A stretch of 64,000 nt of DNA from Yanghanlia caeni (GCA_030733815.1 JAUZQE010000008.1:32977-96976); one strand, 5' to 3'. Numbered from the stretch's first letter, positions 37,298 through 46,354 are shown. Notes: generated from the letters alone by a model not told the origin. Program-made: numbers and translations.

Positions 37298-38604
37298 GTT
37301 CAGTGCAGTCCTGGGTAAACGACTTTGCTGCGCGGCATACGCAGCTGCCGGGTGCCAAGCTGGCCTGGCTGGCCGCCATGCGCCAGCGTGCGATCGAGCG
37401 GTTCGCCACCGAAGGCTGGCCCACCACCAAACACGAAGACTGGCGGCACACGTCGCTGGCGCCGCTCGAGCAGGTTGCTTTCGATACGCAGGCCCAGCCC
37501 GTCGACGTCGAAGCAATCGTGCGTGAACTGCGCGGCGACGAACCTGGCTGCTGGCTGGTGTTCGTCGACGGCCGCCATGCCCCGGCGTTGGGCCAGTTGG
37601 GTGCGTTGCCTTCCGGCGTGCGCATCGGCACGTTGGCCGATGCGCTGGCACATGAGGCCGACCTCGTTCAGCAGGCTTTCGGCAGCGAAACCGACGGCGG
37701 CAGCCCCGCAGCACTGAATCTGGCGCTTGCGAGCGACGGTGCTTTCGTGCACCTGGCGCCCGGTGCGGTGCTCGAGGAACCCATACACGTGGTCTTCGTG
37801 GCCAGTGGCGAGGGCGCTGCGGCCTTTACCCGCAATCTCTATGTGGCCGAGGCCGGTTCGCAGGGGAACGTGGTCGAGCACTACATTGGCCGCGACGGCA
37901 ATATCAGCTTCACCAATACCGTGTCGCGCGTGCAGGTGGCAGCCGATGCGCGCCTCGTTCATACGCGCCTGCAACAGGAAGCGCCCGAAGCCTTTCATCT
38001 GGCGGCCATCGACGTTGAACAGGCCGGCAAGTCATATTTTGCGTCGCATTCCATTTCGCTGGGCGCGCGATTGGCACGTCACGACATTGCCACGCGCTTC
38101 GACGGCACCCGTGCCGAAAGCCTGCTGAATGGCGTGTATTACGCCAATGGTCAAAGGCATGTCGATCATCACACGCTCATCGGGCATGCACAGCCCAACT
38201 GCGTGAGCCACGAGCATTACCGCGGCATTCTGGCCGATCGGGGCAGGGGGGTCTTTCGGGGTCGCATCCTGGTTGCACCCGGGGCCGACGGCACCGACGC
38301 CATTCAGCGTAACGACAGCCTGCTGCTTTCGCGGCTCGCCCGCAACGACTCCAAACCCGAACTCGAAATCTATGCCGAAGACGTGCGTTGTACGCACGGC
38401 GCCACCGTTGGCCAGCTGAACGAAGACAGCCTGTTCTACCTCATGTCGCGCGGCCTCGACGAGGAACATGCCCGCAACGTGCTGATCTACGCCTTCGTGC
38501 TGGAAGGCCTTGCACGCATTGAACCGGAAGCCGTTCGCCGCCGCGCCAGCCATGCAGTACGGGCGCTGACGCCGGGCGGGCATCTGCTGGAGGAACTCGA
38601 ATGA
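37294..38604 (+). CDS. sufD: Fe-S cluster assembly protein SufD
   Basis: SufD (436 aa), structural partner of SufB with the same beta-helix fold. Recognisable parts are the N-terminal [19 protein letters not shown], the helix repeats, and the C-terminal [21 protein letters not shown] with the conserved His. Overlaps of four bases with sufC and sufS imply coupled translation and matched stoichiometry. Confidence 0.97.
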   Translation: MSSVQSWVNDFAARHTQLPGAKLAWLAAMRQRAIERFATEGWPTTKHEDWRHTSLAPLEQVAFDTQAQPVDVEAIVRELRGDEPGCWLVFVDGRHAPALGQLGALPSGVRIGTLADALAHEADLVQQAFGSETDGGSPAALNLALASDGAFVHLAPGAVLEEPIHVVFVASGEGAAAFTRNLYVAEAGSQGNVVEHYIGRDGNISFTNTVSRVQVAADARLVHTRLQQEAPEAFHLAAIDVEQAGKSYFASHSISLGARLARHDIATRFDGTRAESLLNGVYYANGQRHVDHHTLIGHAQPNCVSHEHYRGILADRGRGVFRGRILVAPGADGTDAIQRNDSLLLSRLARNDSKPELEIYAEDVRCTHGATVGQLNEDSLFYLMSRGLDEEHARNVLIYAFVLEGLARIEPEAVRRRASHAVRALTPGGHLLEELE

Positions 38605-39863
38605 CTGCTGCGGCTCCCACACGCGAAACCGTTGCCGAAATCGCCGGGCATGCGGGCGATTTCCCCATTCTGGGGCGCACGGTGCATGGGCGCCGGCTGG
38701 TGTATCTCGACAACGGCGCCACGACTCAAAAACCGCAGGCGGTCATCGAGGCCGAAGCGCGTTACTACCGCGAGTCGAATGCCAACATCCATCGCGGCGT
38801 GCACTGGCTTTCGCAGCACAGTACCGATCTGTACGATGCCGGCCGTGAACGCGTGCGCAGCCTGCTGAACGCGGCCTCGGCCTGCGAAATCGTGTTTACG
38901 CGAGGCACCACCGAAGCCATCAACCTGGTTGCAGCAAGCTGGGGGCGCAGCCAGCTCAAGCCGGGCGACGAAATTCTGCTGAGCGGCATGGAGCACCATT
39001 CCAACATCGTGCCCTGGCAGCTGGTTGCCGAACAAACCGGGGCCGTGATCCGCGTGATTCCGGTTACCGACGACGGCGAACTCGAAATGCAGGCGTACGC
39101 CGAAATGCTGAGCGAACGCACGCGGCTCGTGGGCGTGTGTCATGTGTCGAACGCACTGGGTACTGTGAACCCGGTCGCCGAAATCATTCGCATGGCACAT
39201 GCGTGCGGCGCACTCGTGCTGGTTGACGGCGCGCAGGCCGTTGCGCACCAGTCTGTCGACGTGCAGGCGCTCGATTGCGATTTTTATGCGTTTTCGGGTC
39301 ACAAGCTGTACGGCCCCACCGGCATTGGCGCGCTGTATGGCCGCAAGCAGCTGCTCGATGCCATGCCGCCCTGGCAGGGCGGTGGCGACATGATCCACAC
39401 CGTCAGTTTCGAGCGCTCCACTTATGCCGAGACGCCGCAGAAGTTCGAGGCAGGCACCCCCAATATTGCCGGCGTGGTCGGGCTGGATGCCGCCATTGCG
39501 TATGTACAGGAAGTGGGCCTCGATACCATTGCCCGTCACGAGGCCGCATTGGTCGAATACGCAACCCAGGCGCTGGGGCAGATTCCCGGCCTGCGTTTCA
39601 TTGGCCAGGCACGCGAACGCGCGGGCATCGTGTCGTTCGTGCTCGAGGGCATTCACCCGCACGACCTGGGCACCATTCTCGACATGGAAGGCGTGGCCAT
39701 TCGTGCGGGCCATCATTGCGCCATGCCGTTGATGACCCGCTTTGGCCTGCCCGGTACGGCGCGCGCGTCGTTCGCCCTGTACAACACGCAGGAAGACATC
39801 GACGCACTGGTGGCGGGCCTGAACAAGGCACGCCGGCTGTTCGGACTGGAGCACGACGCATGA
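38601..39863 (+). CDS. sufS: Cysteine desulfurase SufS
   Basis: Type II PLP-dependent cysteine desulfurase (420 aa) that supplies sulfur as a persulfide. The PLP lysine lies in FSGHKLYGPTGIGALYG (about 232) and the catalytic Cys in IRAGHHCAMPLM (about 373). The loop around the Cys is of the short SufS type, which needs an activating partner; here that is SufU rather than SufE. Overlaps both neighbours by four bases. Confidence 0.97.
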   Translation: MTAAAPTRETVAEIAGHAGDFPILGRTVHGRRLVYLDNGATTQKPQAVIEAEARYYRESNANIHRGVHWLSQHSTDLYDAGRERVRSLLNAASACEIVFTRGTTEAINLVAASWGRSQLKPGDEILLSGMEHHSNIVPWQLVAEQTGAVIRVIPVTDDGELEMQAYAEMLSERTRLVGVCHVSNALGTVNPVAEIIRMAHACGALVLVDGAQAVAHQSVDVQALDCDFYAFSGHKLYGPTGIGALYGRKQLLDAMPPWQGGGDMIHTVSFERSTYAETPQKFEAGTPNIAGVVGLDAAIAYVQEVGLDTIARHEAALVEYATQALGQIPGLRFIGQARERAGIVSFVLEGIHPHDLGTILDMEGVAIRAGHHCAMPLMTRFGLPGTARASFALYNTQEDIDALVAGLNKARRLFGLEHDA

Positions 39864-40312
39864 GTGGGCAATTTGGAGATCTGCGCGAGCTCTATCAGGA
39901 AGTCATCTTCGATCACAACCGCCGCCCGCGCAATTTTCGTGCGTTGGAAGGCGCCACGCATCAGGCGGATGGCCACAACCCCCTGTGCGGTGATCAGCTC
40001 ACCGTGTATGTGCGCGTGACCGATGGCGTCGTCGAGGAAGTGAGCTTTATCGGCCACGGCTGTGCCATCTCCACGGCCTCTGCGTCGCTCATGACCGAGG
40101 CAGTGAAGGGCATGCCGGTCGATGAGGTCGAGCAATTGTTCAACGACATGCATGCCATGCTGACCGAGTCGCATCCCGATCGTGACTTGGGCAAGCTCGA
40201 AGTGCTGTCGGGCGTGCGCGAGTTTCCCGCACGCGTAAAGTGCGCCACACTGGCCTGGCACACCCTGCACAACGCCATTACCCAGGCCAGGGAAATCGCA
40301 AAGACCGAGTAA
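39860..40312 (+). CDS. sufU: SufU-type sulfur acceptor
   Basis: IscU-like protein (150 aa) of the SufU class, which in Gram-positives is a zinc-dependent sulfurtransferase that takes persulfide from SufS. The three Cys are in NPLCGDQL (about 41), GHGCAIS (about 66) and ARVKCATLAWHTL (about 128), with the Asp two after the first Cys. It also has the 18-residue SufU insertion between the second and third Cys. The ATG at 39860 overlaps the sufS stop. A SufU inside an otherwise proteobacterial suf operon is common in some betaproteobacteria. Confidence 0.92.
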   Translation: MSGQFGDLRELYQEVIFDHNRRPRNFRALEGATHQADGHNPLCGDQLTVYVRVTDGVVEEVSFIGHGCAISTASASLMTEAVKGMPVDEVEQLFNDMHAMLTESHPDRDLGKLEVLSGVREFPARVKCATLAWHTLHNAITQAREIAKTE

Positions 40313-40317
40313 GCGTC

Positions 40318-40875
40318 ATGATGCATTTGAAAAGCGAAGAAATCGAGGTGCTGCGGGATTGCCCGGCGGTGACCATTCCCTACGGGTCGCCGGTCACCAT
40401 CGAGAAGGGCTGCATCGCGGTCATCACCCAGAAGCTGGGCAGCAGCATTACGGTCATGGTGCAGGGCAACCTGTATCGTGTCGAAGGCCAGGATGCCGAT
40501 GCGCTGGGCCTGGAAGTGGAAGTCGAGGAACAGCACGTTCCCGACGGCCCGGTCACCGAGGAATGGGTCAAGGAACGGGCGTGGGAAGTCATGACCACCT
40601 GCTTCGACCCGGAGATCCCCGTCGATATTGTGAATCTGGGCCTTGTATATGGCTGCGACATCATTCCGCTGGGCGACGAACGCTTTCGCATCGAAGTGCG
40701 CATGACCCTGACCGCCCCCGGGTGCGGAATGGGCACGATGATCGCCGACGAGGCTCGCAACAAGCTGCTCAATATTCACGGCGTCGAGGAGGTCACGGTG
40801 GATCTGGTCTGGGATCCGCCCTGGAGCCGCGAAATGATGAGTGAGTCGGCCCGGCTGCAACTCGGGCTGCTCTAA
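40318..40875 (+). CDS. sufT: SufT-like Fe-S maturation protein
   Basis: Protein of 185 aa with a C-terminal MIP18/DUF59 domain (from about residue 85: CFDPEIPVDIVNLGLVYG and MTLTAPGCGMGTMIADE), the layout of SufT. SufT proteins aid Fe-S delivery under high demand. The N-terminal 80 residues (LRDCPAVTIPYGSPVTIEKG) are the SufT-specific part, which separates it from PaaD. The ATG at 40318 follows sufU by five bases; it ends the operon. Confidence 0.92.
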   Translation: MMHLKSEEIEVLRDCPAVTIPYGSPVTIEKGCIAVITQKLGSSITVMVQGNLYRVEGQDADALGLEVEVEEQHVPDGPVTEEWVKERAWEVMTTCFDPEIPVDIVNLGLVYGCDIIPLGDERFRIEVRMTLTAPGCGMGTMIADEARNKLLNIHGVEEVTVDLVWDPPWSREMMSESARLQLGLL

Positions 40876-40980
40876 GCATTCGCCGCAAGCTCCAGTCACC
40901 GGCACGCTGTTTGCCGCTCGAAGCCGCATCGTGGTTTCTCGACGAACGGCGTGCCGTGTCGCGCCTCAAAAGGAGCGGAA

Positions 40981-41409
40981 ATGATCAAGAAAGGTTCGGC
41001 TGTCTGGGAAGGCAGCTTCAAGGAGGGAAGCGGCGTCATTTCGACCGAATCGGGGGCTTTGAAGAAGACCCCGTATGGGGTTGCGGCCCGCTTCGAGTCT
41101 GAGCCCGGCAGCAATCCCGAGGAACTCATTGCCGCAGCCCACGCGTCGTGCTTTTCGATGGCGCTTTCCCTGATGCTGGGCAATGAAGGCTTCACGCCGG
41201 CCAGCATCGAAACCACCGCGGCCGTCAAGCTCGAGAAGGTGGGCGATGGTTTTGCCATTACGGCCAGTCATTTGACGGTACACGCACGCGTACCGGGCAT
41301 CGACCCCGGAAAGTTCAGCGAGGTGGCTACCCTTGCCAAGGCCGGCTGCCCGGTATCCAAGGCACTGAACCTGGAAATTACAATGGATGCAACGCTCCTG
41401 GCGGACTGA
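40981..41409 (+). CDS. OsmC-family peroxiredoxin
   Basis: OsmC/Ohr-family thiol peroxidase (142 aa), which reduces organic hydroperoxides. The two catalytic cysteines are in AAAHASCFSMAL (about 55) and AKAGCPVSKAL (about 122), and the opening KKGSAVWEGSFKEGSG is typical of OsmC rather than Ohr. AAAGGAG precedes ATG 40981. It may be transcribed from the suf operon or on its own; the gap is 105 bases. An oxidative-stress role fits next to Fe-S assembly. Confidence 0.93.
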   Translation: MIKKGSAVWEGSFKEGSGVISTESGALKKTPYGVAARFESEPGSNPEELIAAAHASCFSMALSLMLGNEGFTPASIETTAAVKLEKVGDGFAITASHLTVHARVPGIDPGKFSEVATLAKAGCPVSKALNLEITMDATLLAD

Positions 41410-41411
41410 TC

Positions 41412-41439
41412 GAGTCAATAGCCCTCAGGCTATTGACTC
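41412..41439. terminator. Perfect hairpin at convergent gene ends
   Basis: GAGTCAATAGCC (41412-41423) and its exact complement GGCTATTGACTC (41428-41439) form a 12-bp stem with a four-base loop. It lies three bases after the OsmC stop and overlaps the stop of the convergent LuxR gene. No T-run follows, so termination may be weak or Rho-assisted. Confidence 0.6.
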
Positions 41440-42276
41440 ACCGTGACGTTCGCGCACGTTGGCCCAGCCGAGCGTGGCACCTCGTGACACGGCAGCATAC
41501 ACCGCAGCATTGCGGTTGTGCACGTCGAGCCGCTGATAAAGCGTTTCGGTGTGCGCCTTTGCGGTGGCAACGGAAATGTTCAGCGTTCTGCCCACCGTTT
41601 TCATGGGGTAGCCGCGCGCCAGCAGCATCAGCACCTCATACTGACGCGGTGTAAGCCCCAGCATGCGGCTTTCGCGCAGCGCGGTCGAGCCCGGCCTCAC
41701 GGGGATACTGAAATCGCCCTCGGTGGAAAGGGTACCCGAGCGCGCAGCGGGCGGGCAGTTCAGGCCATTCGCGTTGCGCATCGCTGAAAGCACATAGTCA
41801 CTTTGAACATTATGTTGCAAGTGCGTGCCGTTTCGATTCGTTTCCGCGCCATTGCGGGTGGTGCCCGCGTGGTCGTTCGAAGGCTCGGCGATGGAGCAAG
41901 CCGGAAAACATGTACCGCCGGCACGTACCAGGTGAATGGATGCCTGCAGTACCTCGGGTGCGGCCTGTTTGGCCACCGAACCGGCCACGCACACGGGCAG
42001 GGCGCTGAAATCGGGTGCGTCGTGTGCATCGGTGACGAGCAGGATACGCCGGGGCCCAAAGCGTTTCATTGCCGCATCAACCAGTGCGGTACTGTTGCGT
42101 GAGGGGCTGAGAGAAAGCAGCATCAAAGTGCACGGAGCGCTTTCCGGTTCAGGCGGATCGTCGAACGAGGAGTAATCGTGGGCCCGGATGGATGCCTGGG
42201 GTAGGGCATCGTTCAACAGCTGCTGCAGCCCGAGTCGGTAGACGGGATGCGGCTCGATGATGACAACGGATTCCAT
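41425..42276 (-). CDS. LuxR-family regulator with degenerate receiver (CsgD-like)
   Basis: Regulator of 283 aa, with an N-terminal receiver-like domain (1-125) and a C-terminal LuxR HTH (about 215-275: LGLTPRQYEVLMLLARGYPMKTVGRTLNISVATAKAHTETLYQRL). The phosphoacceptor position expected in LVLLDL reads MLLSLS, so Asp is replaced by Ser and classical phosphorylation is unlikely, as in CsgD. A spacer of about 90 low-complexity residues rich in Asn links the domains. It lies at the downstream end of the curli genes on the same strand, and is the likely curli regulator. The open frame upstream to 42612 is non-coding. Confidence 0.8.
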   Translation of the reverse strand: MESVVIIEPHPVYRLGLQQLLNDALPQASIRAHDYSSFDDPPEPESAPCTLMLLSLSPSRNSTALVDAAMKRFGPRRILLVTDAHDAPDFSALPVCVAGSVAKQAAPEVLQASIHLVRAGGTCFPACSIAEPSNDHAGTTRNGAETNRNGTHLQHNVQSDYVLSAMRNANGLNCPPAARSGTLSTEGDFSIPVRPGSTALRESRMLGLTPRQYEVLMLLARGYPMKTVGRTLNISVATAKAHTETLYQRLDVHNRNAAVYAAVSRGATLGWANVRERHGESIA

Positions 42277-42577
42277 TTTCGAGTTTTCCTTAATTCGGCG
42301 CAGCGAAAACGCGCTGATTACACCGCTTGTACAGCTTTGCGGCGGGGCGCAAAACGTCGATATCGCCGGGCCTGTTGACTCGGATCGTACATATGAACTG
42401 GATAAATGGCGGGTGCCGATGCGGCTGGCTATGGGGGACGTGAGTGGTAATGGTATGTGTCGCAGCACCTCGTGGCCCATATTGTAATGCAACCCTACTT
42501 GCCGCACGCGAAAGCGTATCAGGTCGTCAGGGTTTATCTGATGCATTACGCAACAGAATACTATTCCGCCGCCGCCT
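42277..42577. other. Gap between LuxR regulator and CsgC-like ORF
   Basis: About 300 bases with no convincing ORF or RNA gene on either strand. The part adjacent to 42276 must hold the leader and promoter of the LuxR gene (AAGGA precedes its ATG). No clear -10/-35 pair or dyad was recognised. Confidence 0.5.
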
Positions 42578-42883
42578 TTATGGACACTCGAACACGTATC
42601 GCAGCGTTTCAAAGTTCCTGCCTGTCAGCATGATTTCAATCTCGCAGCGTTCACCCGGATGGCGGTTCAAAGATAGGCGCGAAATGGCGGCCGGAGTATC
42701 GGCGGCAATATGAATGACGCCGGTTTGGCCGATCACTGCACGGTTACCGTCTTTTTCCTGAACAGCTCGAATTCGGTATCGGAGGTCTTGGGCACTGGAG
42801 CTGGAAACATAGGGCACGATGACTTGCGTTTGTGCCTGCGCCGTGTTGTTCAACCATACCTGTATATCTGCATCCGTTTGCAT
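42578..42883 (-). CDS. CsgC/CsgH-like curli accessory protein without visible signal peptide
   Basis: ORF of 101 aa whose C-terminal part matches the CsgC/CsgH immunoglobulin-like fold: AAISRLSLNRHPGERCEIEIML aligns by eye with the KLSLNISPDDRVKIVV region of CsgC. CsgC-type proteins act in the periplasm and block premature curlin aggregation. Here the first usable ATG (42883) gives no signal peptide, and the upstream frame is open to 42975 without an ATG, GTG or TTG. Either an unusual start, a short frameshift or loss of export is possible. A hairpin lies just upstream. Confidence 0.6.
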   Translation of the reverse strand: MQTDADIQVWLNNTAQAQTQVIVPYVSSSSAQDLRYRIRAVQEKDGNRAVIGQTGVIHIAADTPAAISRLSLNRHPGERCEIEIMLTGRNFETLRYVFECP

Positions 42884-42950
42884 CTGAACGTTCCGGTTGT
42901 GTGAAGTCGCAATGTTTACAGACGGGAATTGAAATGAAGCATTTTGAAAT

Positions 42951-42970
42951 GCGGGCGGTTGCCCGCCCGC
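42951..42970 (-). terminator. Stem-loop downstream of the curlin gene
   Basis: On the minus strand GCGGGCGG, GCAA, CCGCCCGC forms an 8-bp GC stem followed by ATTTCAAAAT. It lies 13 bases after the curlin stop and could end or stabilise the curlin mRNA. Confidence 0.6.
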
Positions 42971-42982
42971 AGTTCATCGACT

Positions 42983-43732
42983 TCAGTTGCTTTGTGTCAC
43001 CTGGGCGAAGTTGAATGCACCGCTCTGGGTCACACGTGCCGTATGCCCATTGCCGCTTTGATCGACCAGTGCCACGTTGCCCAGTCCGCTCTGATTCACG
43101 CGTGCCATCAAGTCGTGGCCATTCTGGGTGACGGAGGTGTATTGGCCCGTGCCGCTTTGAGTGATCTCCGTTTCGTTGAATGCAGCGCCCGTACCCCGTT
43201 GGTCGACGAGAGCCGTGTTGTAGAAGCCGCTTTGTTCAATCGTGGCCTTTACACGATCGCCACGTTGCACGATGCTTGCATCATGACCCCAGCCGCCATT
43301 TTGGTAGATGTGTGCCCATTGGCTGTTGTCGCGGTTCCCGCCGCCCCAACCATAACCGGGATAGAAGGTGGGGCTCATGCCGCTATTGCTACCTTGCCGG
43401 ATGCTGGCATCGCTCCCATGTGCCGCCTGGTAAATATGGGCACCCGCATAATCAAGGCGGCTTTGTTCGATCGAAGCCGTGTTGCCGCTTCCCGGTGAGT
43501 TGATCTCGGCCCAGATGCGATTGCTGCGTGTCTGATCGATCGAGTGAGTGTTGTCCCAACCCGAAGTGGTGATGGTGGCTTCGACCGCAGAACCGTCATT
43601 GTTGTACTGATCGATCACGGCCGAGCTCGCGCCGCCCGTTTGTTCGATCGTGGCTTCCGCTGCCATCGCTGCAGACAGCATTCCATAGGCCAGCGTAATA
43701 CCCAATGCAAGTGCGGATAGTTTCACATTCAT
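42983..43732 (-). CDS. Curlin repeat protein (major curli fibre subunit)
   Basis: Secreted curlin of 249 aa. A signal peptide (MNVKLSALALGITLAYGML, cleavage near AMAA) precedes about nine curlin repeats of 20-25 residues. They follow the pattern with Gln, Gly, Asn and Ala ladders, for example VKATIEQSGFYNTALVDQ, MARVNQSGLGNVALVDQ and TARVTQSGAFNFAQVTQ. E. coli CsgA has five repeats in 151 aa. A central Gly/Tyr/Trp-rich break (YPGYGWGGGNRDN) separates repeats 4 and 5. There is no second curlin gene, so it may act as both fibre and nucleator. AGGAG precedes ATG 43732. Symbol csgA is plausible but not proven against csgB. Confidence 0.9.
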   Translation of the reverse strand: MNVKLSALALGITLAYGMLSAAMAAEATIEQTGGASSAVIDQYNNDGSAVEATITTSGWDNTHSIDQTRSNRIWAEINSPGSGNTASIEQSRLDYAGAHIYQAAHGSDASIRQGSNSGMSPTFYPGYGWGGGNRDNSQWAHIYQNGGWGHDASIVQRGDRVKATIEQSGFYNTALVDQRGTGAAFNETEITQSGTGQYTSVTQNGHDLMARVNQSGLGNVALVDQSGNGHTARVTQSGAFNFAQVTQSN

Positions 43733-43787
43733 GGTGGTGCTCCTAATGGTGCTCATTGACCTGCTTTAAGGGCCGGATCATGTGGCG

Positions 43788-43814
43788 TTGCACGGCGGCC
43801 CGGTGTCCGTGCAA
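43788..43814 (-). promoter_or_regulatory. Stem-loop between csgG and the curlin gene
   Basis: TTGCACGG and CCGTGCAA (8-bp perfect stem, 11-base loop) lie between the csgG stop and the curlin ATG. With the hairpin after the curlin gene it brackets the curlin coding region, a layout that could give processed, stable curlin mRNA. Function is inferred. Confidence 0.45.
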
Positions 43815-43853
43815 TGCAGCCGGCTGAAAAGCCGACATACTCGGAAAGACGCG

Positions 43854-44831
43854 TCATGACTCGATGCGCGTCGATCCTTCTCCCGGGTCGGGAGCCAATG
43901 AGGGGGCGCGTGCCGCCGTGCCGGGCGTCTGCACCACGTTCACGGTTTCGCCTTCTGCTGCGGCCAGATAACGCTGGATCAGCGGGGAATTCCAGTCGGC
44001 CTCATTGCGTAGCCGCCAATTGCCATCCTTGATGCCCTGAATCGTCAGGTGGATCACCGCTGCCTCGATCGCCTCTTTCACGCTGAGCTGCGCAGGTTCA
44101 TTGCGCGTGATTCCGGCCTCGAACTCGAGCAGATCGGTGTAGTTCACGAACTTGTAGACACTGGGGGTGACTTCGTACGAAAAGATCGTCTTGGTCGTCG
44201 AAACCGAATGCAGCACGGCTCCAGTGCGGATATCGATGCTGCGCAAATTGACCGTGACCTGGTCCATTCGGTACTGGGTGGAGGCTCCGACCCCCAGGAA
44301 GCGGGCACCAATACCCCCCGTTCGCAGGTTGCTTTCGTATGCGATGATGCCGCCGTCGAGCAGAATGGAGGCCGCCAGAAGCGGCGGTACATCGCCCGTG
44401 GTTCCGTTTTCGGGGAACTCGCGCGCCCGGACGATGCGTCGCTCCGTCAGCAGTTCCTGCAGGCTTTCGCGCTCGACGGGCGTGAACCAGCCCGAGTCCT
44501 TCAGGGCCTTGATCAGCATCGAGGCAGCTCCCTGCGTCACCGACGTCGAGAACGAACTGTCGGGTGACGGTTTGTATTGGCCGGTCTGGTCGCGGAACCC
44601 GTACACGGCGGCGATGACCTTGCCGCGGGGGGCCGGAAGCTGCGACAGATCGCGTGTGGAGGGTGATGGCGGAGTCAGGGTCGCGGCCGTGGTCAGCTGC
44701 ACGGGCTCACTGGGAGGAACGGCGCAGGCGCTGAGCACCCCCACGACGCTCAGGGCAAGCGTGCTGCGAATCAGGCGCGTGGTACGGGGGCGACGTGCGC
44801 CGTTACGGGCGGGATGACGGGGCGTGTTCAT
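43854..44831 (-). CDS. csgG: Curli secretion channel CsgG
   Basis: Outer-membrane lipoprotein channel (325 aa). The lipobox is LSAC at about residue 36, preceded by a long basic N-region. The core shows VIAAVYGFRDQTGQYKPS, STSVTQGAASMLIKALKDSGWFTPVERE, LLDGGIIAYESN and QVTVNLRSIDIRTGAVLHSV, the standard CsgG barrel and periplasmic parts. It exports curlin as a nonamer with CsgE and CsgF. The C-terminal 35 residues are a disordered extension beyond the usual length. It overlaps csgF by four bases. Confidence 0.95.
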   Translation of the reverse strand: MNTPRHPARNGARRPRTTRLIRSTLALSVVGVLSACAVPPSEPVQLTTAATLTPPSPSTRDLSQLPAPRGKVIAAVYGFRDQTGQYKPSPDSSFSTSVTQGAASMLIKALKDSGWFTPVERESLQELLTERRIVRAREFPENGTTGDVPPLLAASILLDGGIIAYESNLRTGGIGARFLGVGASTQYRMDQVTVNLRSIDIRTGAVLHSVSTTKTIFSYEVTPSVYKFVNYTDLLEFEAGITRNEPAQLSVKEAIEAAVIHLTIQGIKDGNWRLRNEADWNSPLIQRYLAAAEGETVNVVQTPGTAARAPSLAPDPGEGSTRIES

Positions 44832-45271
44832 TGGCTGCTCACCATGAAGGCGGTTGTGGCACCGGTCAGCTTGTCGGTCGTGGTGACGTTGAGCATGCCG
44901 TTGCCCATGTCTGCGATGTTGATGATGAAGTTGTCTGTTTCCAGATTGCCGGGAATCAGATTGCCGTTCGGGCCGATGATCTTCGAGGTGGCGGCCGTCG
45001 TCAGGCGGTTCACCACCTGACGCTCGAGGGCCTCATTGAATTGATCGAGCGGCTTCTTTTCTTCAAATGCCAGTGCGTCGTCGAGCCCCGGGTCCGTATG
45101 GGTTTTTGTGGCCAGGGCGGAGTTCAGCAGCACATTGCCGTACAGCGGGTTGCCGCCGAACGACGGGTTGCGCGGGTAATAGATCAATTCGGTCGCCACG
45201 GCGGGCGCGGATACGGAAGCGGCGGCGATCAGCAGGGCAAGGTGCAGACTGCCTGAGCGGGTGGGTGACAT
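44828..45271 (-). CDS. csgF: Curli assembly protein CsgF
   Basis: CsgF (147 aa) binds CsgG at the cell surface and positions the nucleator. A signal peptide ends near APAVAT; the mature start TELIYYPRNPSFGGNPLYGN is the conserved channel-plugging segment. The C-terminal beta-rich region includes FIINIADMGNGMLNVTTTD. It lies between csgE (12 bases upstream) and csgG (4-base overlap). Confidence 0.95.
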   Translation of the reverse strand: MSPTRSGSLHLALLIAAASVSAPAVATELIYYPRNPSFGGNPLYGNVLLNSALATKTHTDPGLDDALAFEEKKPLDQFNEALERQVVNRLTTAATSKIIGPNGNLIPGNLETDNFIINIADMGNGMLNVTTTDKLTGATTAFMVSSQ

Positions 45272-45283
45272 AGGCTCCTCTCT

Positions 45284-45865
45284 TCATAGTTCCTCGGGAC
45301 CCAGGTCCGGGTTCCGGGTGGTGAGTCGTTCCAGCTCACGCTGCGAAATGTTTCTCAGCACCTGCTCGACGGCCGCCTCGCTGATCGGGCGTGTTGCCGC
45401 GCGGGCCGGTGGAAGAAAGGCGTGGAACATGCGCTGCTGGCGGTATTGCACCCAGATCTCGCTGCCGAAGCGGGCAGTGGGGCGCTCATGGATGGAGATC
45501 GCGTAGCGGGCGGCCTCGTCGTGCTGACGCCAGCGCGTCGAGAAGTATTGGTAGAAATCCTTGCCCAGTACGGTCACGGTGCGATTGACCACCACGCCAC
45601 CCAGCGGATCACGAAAGTTCCGTTCAATGGCCTGACGGGGATCCTCGTTTTCTTGCGATGCATCATCTTTTGCAGATGCGTCGCTGCGTTCGGTTGCGGC
45701 CGGCCGGGCCTGGCCTTCAAAGGATTGTGCGGCGAATGCAATTCCGCCAGGCAGGAGGGCCATTACGGCGGTGATGCAACATGCGCAGGCCGTGCGGCCG
45801 GTGCTCCGCCGTTGTGCGGGCGACGACAGGGTAATGCAGCTGCGTAAAGCACGGTCCTCAGTCAT
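45284..45865 (-). CDS. csgE: Curli specificity factor CsgE
   Basis: CsgE-like periplasmic adaptor (193 aa) that caps CsgG and selects curlin for export. The signal segment is around ITAVMALLPGGIAFAAQ. The mature core has VVNRTVTVLGKDFYQYFSTRW and IWVQYRQQRMFHAFLPPAR, the two diagnostic CsgE blocks. Between them and the signal lies a 35-residue charged insert. ATG 45865 is preferred; the frame is open to 46087 but lacks coding character. It is the first gene of the csgEFG-curlin unit. Confidence 0.92.
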   Translation of the reverse strand: MTEDRALRSCITLSSPAQRRSTGRTACACCITAVMALLPGGIAFAAQSFEGQARPAATERSDASAKDDASQENEDPRQAIERNFRDPLGGVVVNRTVTVLGKDFYQYFSTRWRQHDEAARYAISIHERPTARFGSEIWVQYRQQRMFHAFLPPARAATRPISEAAVEQVLRNISQRELERLTTRNPDLGPEEL

Positions 45866-46235
45866 GGCTCTGATCCATCCTGCAAGGAAACACTGCGTTT
45901 TTTCTACATTCCGTCGCAAGCTTGAAATCGCTTGTATGGCCTGTATCTTATGGAAACGACATGTGCCGAACATGCGCCGTTCGGGGGGAGGGTCACCCTG
46001 CGGATGGCGGTCACGCAACGGGCTTACGTCGCTTGGCGGATCGGGTGCCGTGACGCGCTCAAGCACCGGCAAATCAGGGCCGGGCAACCTTGGTGGAGGG
46101 GAAGGGGAGGGATTTGGGACCTGCTCGGCCGGCTGAGGCGGGCAGTCGAATGGCCGACCGGGTATGCCCTAAGATGAATGGTAGTGGCGGCAGAATCGCG
46201 CCCCCGGGCGGTGATGCAGACGATACACAAATGAA
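45866..46235. other. Gap upstream of csgE
   Basis: About 370 bases containing no convincing gene. It must hold the csgE promoter on the minus strand. An 81-codon ORF at 45932-46177 on the plus strand has Arg/Trp-rich composition and no recognisable features. No clear promoter or dyad was recognised. Confidence 0.5.
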
Positions 46236-46267
46236 AAGGGCTTACAGATGTTTCACTGTAAGCCCTT
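46236..46267 (-). terminator. Terminator of tRNA-Pro
   Basis: On the minus strand AAGGGCTTACAG, eight bases, CTGTAAGCCCTT forms a perfect 12-bp stem followed by TTCATTT. It lies ten bases after the tRNA 3' end. Confidence 0.88.
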
Positions 46268-46276
46268 AAGGAATAT

Positions 46277-46354
<78 letters not shown>

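Noticed and set aside
45932..46177. 81-codon ORF in the gap upstream of csgE
   Set aside because: Arg/Trp-rich, no motif, no ribosome-binding site, and lies in the expected csgE promoter region.
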